Assembly: GCA_030063045.1 (NCBI GenBank)
Contig: JAQSEB010000114.1
Location: 1,736,001-1,800,000 of the forward strand
Direction: 5' to 3'
Length of the DNA: 64,000 nucleotides
Origin: Pratylenchus scribneri
Taxonomy: Eukaryota; Nematoda; Chromadorea; Rhabditida; Pratylenchidae
The first letter of the stretch is position 1. Every line of letters begins with the position of its first letter. The position numbers and the translations under genes are program-made. The notes under the pieces were generated by a model that was given only the letters and a program-made list of their open reading frames with translations, was not told the DNA's origin and made no database searches. Of the stretch, positions 57,101-64,000 are shown piece after piece.

Positions 57101-57890
57101 GTGAATCTTGCCTTAGGAAAATTTATTGGGTGTTCGATTCATTTTCCGATTCATTTTCAAGCTAAAGATTCCATTCTTTTCATGTCTAATAATTTTTTAA
57201 ATAATTTTCCCATTTGACATTTAAATTTAGCGATTTGGAAAAATTAGAATTTTAATTTATTATTTATTATACATCAAGTAGAAAATCATTATCATCAGAG
57301 AGAGACTTCTATTTTGGCAATTAATTTCGGAATGAATTCAATTTCAATGAAGGGAAATAAATTAATTAAATAGAATTTTTTATAAATGTATTCGATGCTT
57401 ATATTTATTATAAATTCAATGGAAGAGGGAATATTAAAGTAATTAATTTACATGAGAAGAGGGCATTTGGTTGATTGTTAAGTAAATTATTGATAAAAAT
57501 AAATATTTTCAGCCCAAGGTTCAAGACATTAGTTTAGTGGGTCTCCACTGTCTTAATAAGACCTCTGGGTCAAGGGTTTGATTCGTTTTGGGACCAATTT
57601 TTAAATTTCTTATTTACTTTATTAAATTCTAAAAATATACAATAACCATTAACCATCAAAATTTCCTCATTTTAATTAAAATTTCCCCTTCTTAAGCTGT
57701 CCTCCATATCAAGCTGGAATTACGCCAAGGCCATTGGGTTTTGGGTGAAGGCCCACGCTTCCGTTCTGTTCCGTCCATGCTTAGGGCCTATCGACGCGCG
57801 GAGTTGCCCGTTCGTGGGGCCGAACAAATTCGACTTGGAGGTTTGGTGAGGCCCGGCGATATTCATGGAAGAGGATTATTGCTTCTTTGA
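54135..57890 (+). CDS. SH2-domain adaptor of the SHB/SHD/SHE/SHF type
   Basis: Five exons (54135-54410, 54912-55232, 55795-56235, 56846-57059, 57697-57890) join in phase to give 481 residues. The N-terminal part has HYDTPWEFKNRALAAAMQ, like the tyrosine motifs of SHB-family adaptors. The middle is low-complexity, Asn/Ser/Pro-rich, with PPPPLPAH as a possible SH3 ligand. The C-terminus is an SH2 domain: HMERAEAELLLRSLPFG, THLLRRRPDQSLALSLKA (phosphotyrosine-binding Arg in LLR), HIKLELRQGHWVLGEGPRF, SVPSMLRAYRRAELPVRGAE. In the family VLG..P.F.SVPE.I.YY....LPI.GAEH is conserved, which fits well. Such adaptors link phosphotyrosine receptors to downstream signalling at the membrane. The usual Trp at the SH2 start is not seen (LVHEHM). 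Introns 1, 2 and 3 carry MITEs. Confidence 0.8.
54465..54815. mobile_element. MITE family A, full copy (SH2 intron 1)
   Basis: Left end ACCTTGGTCATTCTTTTGGCC, right end GGCCATAAGAGCAGGTCCAGGT, with inverted inner blocks AGGAAGGCGATATATCA and TGGCATATCGTCTTCCC. No coding capacity. ATTGAAT occurs just outside both ends and may be a target duplication. Confidence 0.7.
55350..55660. mobile_element. Fold-back MITE, relative of the 14.9-kb copy
   Basis: In SH2-gene intron 2. CTTATAACTCATTACGGTG and CCAAGTCCTTAATGAGATAA, and ACGTTTTCTCTTTAATTTAA, correspond to parts of the element in golgin intron 12. More degraded. Confidence 0.5.
56345..56705. mobile_element. MITE family A, full copy (SH2 intron 3)
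   Basis: Left arm GGCCCATAGCTCATCGAGGC and GAAGGGAATATACCGTTGAA; right arm AATGGCATATCGCCTTCCC and GGTCAAAAGAATTGC. Both arms carry GTGTCCTCTAAAAAGTGGC or its inverse. Ends about 140 bp before the SH2 exon. Confidence 0.7.
57507..57592 (+). repeat. tRNA-like fragment in SH2-gene intron 4
   Basis: TTAGTTTAGTGGGTCTCCAC (D-arm/A-box-like) is followed by the hairpin GTCTTAATAAGAC and GGGTTTGATTC (B-box-like). Resembles a diverged tRNA or SINE head. Confidence 0.35.
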
Positions 57891-58190
57891 TTCCGGGGAA
57901 AAAAAGATGAACATCATTTTTTTGATTCCAAATTGTTATATTTTGTCAATAATTTTTTTATATTCGCAAAATTTGCTTTTCACAATTCATTTCGTGCTAT
58001 TCTCCTTCCCCTCAATTTTTCCGCTCATATTACGTGTCTATAAAATAAATACATTTTTTTTAACTTTTTTAATTAATTTTATCCGAAGAAATATTTTAAA
58101 TCGACATAAAAAGAGAAAAAAAATAATATTTTTGGGGCTATGCCCAAAATTCACAAATGGGGAATATGTTTCTTGCTGTCCAATCTCATC

Positions 58191-60528
58191 TCATTTCACT
58201 TTTTTGGCCTTTTCCACGAGAGCATCCACCACTTCGCCCATTGCACGGATTGTGTCGACGGCCAATTCGAATGTGTGATCCACCGGTTCTTGCTCAAAAA
58301 TTACGAGGAGTCCATCGCCTTGCAAACAACCTGCAAAAGAAACATTAATAGAATAATGAAAATGGAAGGAATCGAATTTTTTCCTTATGCCCATTCAATT
58401 TTTGATAAATGTTTTATAAAAAATACTTTACCCGAATTTTTATTATTGTTCCTTTTATTAGAAAATCGGAATAAATTTTAAAAATCAGAATAAAAAATCA
58501 GAAAATTTAAAAATCAGAATAAAATCAGAATTAATTTTAAAAAATCAGAATAAAATCAGAATTACAAACCAGAATTAATTAAAAAATCAGAATTAATTTA
58601 GAAATCAGAATTAAAATCAGAAATAATTTAGAAAATTACAAATCAGAATAAATTTAAAAATCAGAATAAAATCAGAATTAATTTAGAAATCAGAATAAAT
58701 TTAAAAATCAGAATAAAATCAGAATTACAAATCAGAATAAATTTAAAAATCAGAATAAAATCAGAATTAATTTAGAAATCAGAATAAATTTAAAAATCAG
58801 AATAAAATCAGAATTACAAATCAGAATAAATTTAAAAATCAGAATAAAATCAGAATTACAAATCAGAATAAATTTAAAAATCAGAATTAATTTTATAAAT
58901 CAGAATCACAATTACAAATTGCATTTACAATTATAAATCCGAATTAACTTGTTAGTAATTATAATTAAATAAATGATTAAAAAATTAACAAACATAAATT
59001 TAATTTAACATAAATTTAATAATATTTCTCAAAATTCCAATTTTAAAATATTAAAAAAAATATTCCAACCTGAGAATTTTTTATCCAAAATCATTTGGCT
59101 CAGCTTTCGTTCCACCCGAATTCGGTCAAGGCCAACACATTTGGCAATATGTTCAACTTGGACACTGGAATATGGCTGAATGAGGCGGGACAGTTCCTTC
59201 TCGAACATTCCATCGGCAATGACGGCAAAATGCTTTTGAACCACCGGATCATCGGTCAATTCTCGTTTGTATTTCTTGAAGGCCTAAAATATTATTTCGA
59301 ATTATTAAATTTTTAAAAAATTAGGCCAACCTCATTGAATTCGCCCAATGAACGTTTTTTGGCCGCTTCAGCCAAAGCGCGCATTGCTTCGGTCTCAGGG
59401 CCGGAATATTTGGAAGAGACGGTTTTGCCAACTAAAATGTTTGCCACCTCGTCCAAATTGTCGGTCATAATTTTGCTCAGTAACATATATTTGAGGGCCA
59501 ATTGAGCCATTCTTTGGTCATTTGAAGAGTCGAACGCCTCGAATGCCTCGTAGAAGTAGGAGAATGCGGTTTTGAAGTCGCGGTCGTCAGCGGCATGCAA
59601 AATCCCGGATTGAAGGTCCAATTTAGCCTGAAAAATGGAATAATGAATATTTTTAAGAAAATAATTGACTAAAAATCATTCATGGCACATGGCTCATCAG
59701 TAAAAAATGTATGTAGGTCTAGAATCCGGTCCCAATCCCAAAATAATTTTTAATTTTTCAACGATTATTTTCTTGTTGTTTTCGGGAGTTCGCAAAGTGG
59801 GTAGTACCAAGAGCATCTTTAGGGCAGTTCTTATTGTTTATCGATAATTTTTAGCTCAATTGACTCCTCTCGACAAGCTTAATCGAGTAGGAATTTCTTC
59901 CAGATTCAAATTAAAGGTCTAAATTACCTTACCAAAATAATTCTTTTGGTCTCTGTTATTAATGGCAGAATTTGATAAAGCGAAAACCGCCAGAAAACAA
60001 TTTTTGAAAACTTTTTGCAACCACAATTTAGGTTTTTGCCAATTTAACTAATTCCGAAATGTTCCTATAAGGAAGAGTCAAAGTTCAAATTCAAACCATC
60101 ATTGCTGGCGGTGTATATTTGGAATTGGCAATTGTGCGAGCATTTGTGAGTGCGGCACGTGCCTTCGTGTAGTTGGACAAATTGTAGTATGCGATGGACT
60201 CTTCCAGTTGAACATCCACCAGCAAATCTTTGTCATCCACTTTTTTCAGCTCTCGTCCAAGTTGAGAGGCTGCAATTTATTGCCTTCACATTATTATTTG
60301 GATGAATTAAACCTAGTAGTACGGCCTGTTGATAATGCTCTTCACGGTTCAACAAATGAAGCAAATGGGCTTGAAGTGCGCGTCGTAGGAAAGTTTTGTT
60401 GTCCCGCTCGGACATTTGGATTTGATCTTTGCATTTGTCCACCTACAAAAATGTTCTTCTTTATACACCGAATTAAATATTACCGTCCAGTCTGGCTGTT
60501 TCCGAATTTGCACCAAAGAAGCGGTCAT
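58191..60528 (-). CDS. 26S proteasome lid subunit RPN6/PSMD11-like
   Basis: Minus-strand exons 60484-60528, 60313-60442, 60097-60269, 59331-59627, 59070-59283 and 58191-58330 join in phase to give 332 residues. Recognised by [88 protein letters not shown] and the PCI winged-helix end [38 protein letters not shown]6 clamps the proteasome lid to the core and base. Family members are about 420 residues; this model starts at [15 protein letters not shown] and lacks roughly the first 85-90 residues of TPR-like repeats. No acceptor is visible before that ATG, and I found no upstream exon. It may be a shortened paralogue. Intron 5 holds a simple AATCAGAATAAA repeat. Confidence 0.85.
58473..58920 (-). 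repeat. AATCAGAATAAA simple repeat
   Basis: Irregular tandem repeats of AAAATCAGAATAAA, AATCAGAATTAATTTAG and AATCAGAATTACA in the last intron of the proteasome gene. In its second half a longer unit of about 65-95 bp repeats almost exactly. Confidence 0.85.
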
Positions 60529-61385
60529 TATTAAAATTATATTTGATTGTTTTCTTTAAAATAAAAACGATTAATTAATTATGTACATTGGGCAATAGGT
60601 TTAGGCTTGATTATTAACTTTTTAAATGTATAGAGATTAAATTTAACCAAATAAACAGAACCGAAATCAGAAAACCTTAAGTTTTTTCCTTCATTTTCAA
60701 TTGTCATCATTTTTTAAATCCCTGAATTTGGTAAAAAATCTAGATTTTTGAACAGCACAGCAGCAGCAGAAGAGAGGGATGGGATGGGATTGGATGTGGG
60801 AAGCGAAGTCACAAAATAAGAAAGAATATTAATGTTCGCTATAATCGGTTGGATTTTCAAGCTCAAAAATTGTTCAGAATCAAAACTCATTAAACAAAAA
60901 AGTTTTATTGACAAGGGATCGAACCTTATATCATAAGGAAAAAGGAAACTTAATGATAATGCTGTACTGAATCTGAACCAACTGCTCTTAAAACTTCAAT
61001 GCAGTTACATTTTTCGAAACAATTTTCGGCAAATATGATTTTTTGCAGGTCGGTCGATTTCAATTTCAACTAATATTACGCCATTCTCTTTATGATCATC
61101 AAAATAGAAAATACCAAAAAATCGAAACTCAAACAAACTATCCAATCCAAAACATAACAATTTATTCAGCAGAAACAAAAAACGAAGAAAACATATTTAA
61201 TAAACAATAGGAACAAAAGAGAAACAATACATTAACATTACATTCGGGAGAAAATATGGAATGATAAGGGATCAAAATAAGACAAAGAAATGGGATTGGG
61301 TTTACAAAGAAATGGGGAATATGGATGGATGATGGTTTTCTTTTTTCATCCTATTCGGCTTCCTCTTCTTTTCTTTGGTCGCTCT
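60529..61385. other. Intergenic region
   Basis: AT-rich, no gene recognised. Contains a tRNA-like fragment (60911-60984). This is where missing proteasome N-terminal exons should be if they exist; I saw none. Confidence 0.45.
60911..60984 (-). repeat. tRNA-like fragment
   Basis: On the minus strand, CAGTTGGTTCAGATTCAGTA (A-box-like) is followed by AAGGTTCGATCCCTTGTCA, a good B-box. Longer than a standard tRNA, with a possible extra arm (TTCCTTTTTCCTTATGATAT). SINE head or pseudo-tRNA. Confidence 0.45.
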
Positions 61386-61586
61386 TCAGTATTCATTGCT
61401 CGCCACGGCCGGAGTTGTCTTCTTGCAGCAGATTTTGATGCCAATGTAGATCATTATCCTGCAAAAAATGGGGTTTATTAGATTTATTAGCAATTTTTAT
61501 TCCCCGAAAACTCACACGAGAAGTCCGAGTGCAGCCCCAATGATGGCATGATCAATCAAAACTCCATGTTCATCGCACTTTTGCAT
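61386..61586 (-). CDS. 47-residue single-pass membrane peptide
   Basis: Two minus-strand exons (61516-61586 and 61386-61458) with a clean GTGAGT donor and TTTTTTGCAG acceptor. The product starts MQKCDEHGVLID and has one hydrophobic span (AIIGAALGLLVIMIYIGIKI) followed by CCKK and a short tail TTPAVASNEY. The CC next to the span could be palmitoylated. No family recognised. A TATA box lies about 140 bp upstream of the ATG, and the promoter region is shared with the divergent SSQ-like gene, so co-expression is likely (inference). Confidence 0.6.
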
Positions 61587-61719
61587 GGCCTCCCTTCTTT
61601 GAATTGCTCTTCAGTTGCGTTGACGGGCTCGAATTTGGTGGAAGTTGGTCACTGCTGGTTCGTTGTGTTGCGCTGCTGCTGGTTTGTTTGGTGATTGATT
61701 TGTGGAGGAGTGGAGTTGC

Positions 61720-61727
61720 CTTTTATA
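61720..61727 (-). promoter_or_regulatory. TATA box, 47-residue peptide gene
   Basis: TATAAAAG on the minus strand in the context CCATATAAAAGGCAAC. The predicted start near 61695 leaves a leader of about 110 bp. Confidence 0.6.
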
Positions 61728-61859
61728 TGGGACTGATTCTTATTCATAAGATAGGATTTCTGAATATTGCAATGAAGATTACTATATGATAAATATATAC
61801 TATACTTAATATCGTATCCAAAATTCATTATAGATTAGCATGTAGGCTCGAAATTCACA

Positions 61860-61867
61860 TATAAAAG
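61860..61867 (+). promoter_or_regulatory. TATA box, SSQ-like gene
   Basis: TATAAAAG in the context TTCACATATAAAAGCG. The predicted start near 61890 supports the ATG at 61958 over upstream in-frame codons. It faces away from the other TATA box about 130 bp to the left. Confidence 0.65.
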
Positions 61868-61957
61868 CGTTTGGTTTTCACAGTTCGAATCACAACCGAC
61901 AACGACGAACAAAGCAATCAACACAGCAGCACATCACCAAACAACGCTCTCGAGGAC

Positions 61958-62954
61958 ATGTCGCAACAAAGCATCTACCTTGGATCGGGGCCAACTTCAC
62001 CAGCGTCCGGGCAAGCATCTGTCTACATTCAACCAGCAACTGGACAAACAAAACCGACAACAGGGCCAGCACCAGCAGCAAGACCAACTGGAGGAGTAAC
62101 ATCAGTCTACATTGGCGCAACAACACCCGGAGCAACACCTGCTGGAGGAGTATCAGTCTACATGCCCGGACCAAATGCAGGTTGGTTATTTTTATTTAAT
62201 GATTTTCTTAGTTTAATTTTATGCTTTTTCAGTTGCAGCAGTGCCAAAACAAGGAGCAGTGCCCACCGGAACCATGACCTGCGTTGGCAATCAACCGCTT
62301 GGAACATCGACAGCAATGGTCAATCAACCGCTTGGAACATCGACAGCAATGGTCAATCAACCGCTTGGAACATCGACAGCAATGGTCAATCAACCGCTTG
62401 GAACATCGACAGCAATGGTCAACAACAACGCTCAACCGCTTGGAACATCGACAGCAATGGTTGCAGCGCCCGGCACTTCCACGGCAATGTTCAATCAACC
62501 ACCATGTGAGTTTAAAAATTATTTTCCAAAAATTCAACTTTTACATCGCCCCCACTTTTTCAGCCACCCAAACCTGCATTGGCAATCTACCGCTCGGCAC
62601 TAGCACGGCAATGGTCACACCGCTCGGCATCGGCACTTCCACAGCAATGGTCAACAACACGCCAAACGGGACAGCAACTGCAGTGGTCGCTCCATCAGGT
62701 AAATAATTTGGGAGGGTTGTTGATTAAAAGGCAATTTAATTTTGAATGTTTTTTCAGGACCTCAACAACCAGGACAATTGGGCACCGGAACTGATTCCTA
62801 CTACATGGGCGATCAACAAGCAAGACAACCGGCCGGAGGACCAGCTGCTGCACCATCACGTCCATCACCTGCTGCTGCCGGCAATCAATCGGTCTACATG
62901 GGCGCTCAACCCGGCGGCGGTGGCTCGGCTGCAAGTGTCTACCTGGGCAAGTGA
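61958..62954 (+). CDS. Low-complexity SSQ-like protein, probably sperm-specific
   Basis: Four exons (61958-62180, 62233-62505, 62564-62698, 62758-62954) join in phase to give 275 residues, starting MSQQSIYLGSGPTSPASGQ. The protein is Gly/Ala/Thr/Pro-rich without signal peptide or domains. Short motifs recur: SVYIG, SVYMPG, SVYMGA and SVYLGK, and QPLGTSTAMVN. The latter is a 33-bp DNA repeat at 62292-62420, nearly identical in four copies plus a variant copy. The S-V-Y-(I/M/L)-G and T-S-T-A-M motifs resemble, from memory, the sperm-specific SSQ family of C. elegans; this is moderate evidence. Alternative readings would be a structural or cuticle-type low-complexity protein. An AATAAA lies at 63196, about 240 bp after the stop. 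Confidence 0.7.
62292..62420 (+). repeat. 33-bp coding tandem repeat
   Basis: CAACCGCTTGGAACATCGAC plus AGCAATGGTCAAT repeated every 33 bp and keeping the reading frame (11 residues: QPLGTSTAMVN). The near-identity points to recent expansion. Confidence 0.9.
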
Positions 62955-64000
62955 ACAAGGCCTGCCGCTGAAGAACAACAACGAAGAAGCGCCGAAATAG
63001 ATGAATACGACTATCAATTCCTCCCCTTTCCCCCGTCATCATATTGTAACCCCAATTCATTCCTTGCTATCACATATTGTCGTCTTATCCCACCATTGTC
63101 ACCCATTCTATATTGTTTCTGAATATGCTGCATAATCCCCCTTTGTTCATATTGTAATGTTGTATAATAATATTGTTGTGATTCATTGTTTCTGAATAAA
63201 TTGTCATATAATATTCATTTGTAAATTTTTATTCCATTTTGATGTTTTAGCTTTCACTTTGAGTTAGGGGTAATTTTGGATTTTGACTTTGACTCTTGAG
63301 TATAGGGGTAAATTTAAATTGCACTTTGACTTTTGAATTAGTCAAATTTTGTTTGGATATTTTCCCATCTATGCGATATACTTGCATTCTTTGTTCTTTC
63401 CCCCATGATGCGGATGCGGATCATTTAATTTCCTGTTCACTTCTCAACGCTTTACCATCAAAATTACCTTTATTTGGTATAACAAATCTGAATAGGTTTT
63501 CTCCATGACTTGAATGTTTTAAAGACCTTCATCACAGATAGTATAAAATTGTAATCGACTCAATTGATAAAAAAAAACTCATAATTAATCACATAAAATA
63601 TTTTTTACATTATATTAATTTCATAAATTTATTTCCAAATATAAGCTTATGCTTTCATTTTTAATAATTGAAAATTTGTTGAAGCTTGGCAAATGCCGAT
63701 TCTTATCTAGTGTTGTGTTACTTTGATGTAATAATCTGGGTGCTAGATTCTCTAACATGCTTAACTGAAAAAACCAAATCCCCGGTTTTCGTCAATTCCA
63801 ATTTATACGAGGATTAAGTAACCCAAAAATCAGTCAATTGTTTTATAATCCGATTATGTTTTCGGATAATTTGTTGAACCTTAAAACCATTTTTGAAACA
63901 TCATTTTTCCAGAAAAGCAAATAATATAAATCCATTTATCTGCAAACAAAAATCGCATCAATGGCTGTTGGCAAACAGGTTTTTTAGACTGCTATTTAAA
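62955..64000. other. 3' flank and AT-rich intergenic DNA
   Basis: Contains the 3' UTR and poly(A) signal of the SSQ-like gene, then AT-rich sequence to the window end. Short frames near 63296-63508 show no domain. Confidence 0.5.

Noticed and set aside
59750..59900. Possible extra copy of the fold-back element arm seen in dynamin intron 2
   Set aside because: Shares short blocks (CTCCTCTCGACAAGCTT, AGCTCAATTGA), but similarity is patchy and no ends or duplication can be defined.

Overview
This window is nuclear DNA of a nematode. The evidence is AT-rich DNA, genes split into many short exons with nematode-style splice sites (TTTTCAG/exon, exon/GTAAGT), nematode-type Kunitz/lustrin architecture, and proteins that read as worm dynamin, GRIP golgin, SPT3, DUSP, SHB-type SH2 adaptor and RPN-6. 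The dense non-autonomous DNA transposons and minisatellites suggest a plant-parasitic tylenchid (root-knot or cyst nematode type). That last step is inference; nothing in the sequence names a species.

Layout, left to right. (1) 1-620: a 28-bp satellite. (2) 773-1903 (+): the 3' part of a secreted Kunitz-lustrin-Kunitz gene. (3) 4071-19046 (+): a ~1600-residue coiled-coil protein with a C-terminal GRIP-like domain and a syntaphilin-like segment. Its introns hold a CCGG satellite, a ~2.5-kb 46-bp minisatellite and several MITEs. (4) 20756-30032 (+): a complete dynamin gene with two possible last exons; one intron contains a hAT-like element nested inside a fold-back element. (5) 30935-32828 (+): an SPT3/SUPT3H-like SAGA subunit. 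(6) 33357-36217, or to 36394 (+): a cysteine-rich secreted protein with a 24-bp array in an intron. (7) 36864-37217 (-): a single-exon gene of 117 residues with TATA and poly(A) signals. (8) 38577-41207 (-): an atypical dual-specificity phosphatase with two homologous alternative last exons. (9) 41.2-54.1 kb: gene-poor, with a hAT-type MITE and a 6.3-kb 28-bp satellite in higher-order repeats. (10) 54135-57890 (+): an SHB-family SH2 adaptor. (11) 58191-60528 (-): a proteasome lid subunit of the RPN6/PSMD11 family, short at its N-terminus. (12) 61386-62954: two divergently transcribed small genes sharing a ~130-bp interval with a TATA box on each side. One encodes a 47-residue membrane peptide, the other a low-complexity SSQ-like (probably sperm) protein.

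The genes are mostly unrelated housekeeping, trafficking, transcription and signalling genes; I see no operon linking them. What unites the window is its repeat ecology. At least five families of non-autonomous terminal-inverted-repeat elements sit mainly in introns, several carry expanding tandem repeats, and the same minisatellite motifs recur at separate loci. Three genes, and possibly a fourth, have phase-compatible alternative terminal exons. Splice sites were read by eye and checked for reading phase; exon coordinates are therefore models, not transcripts.
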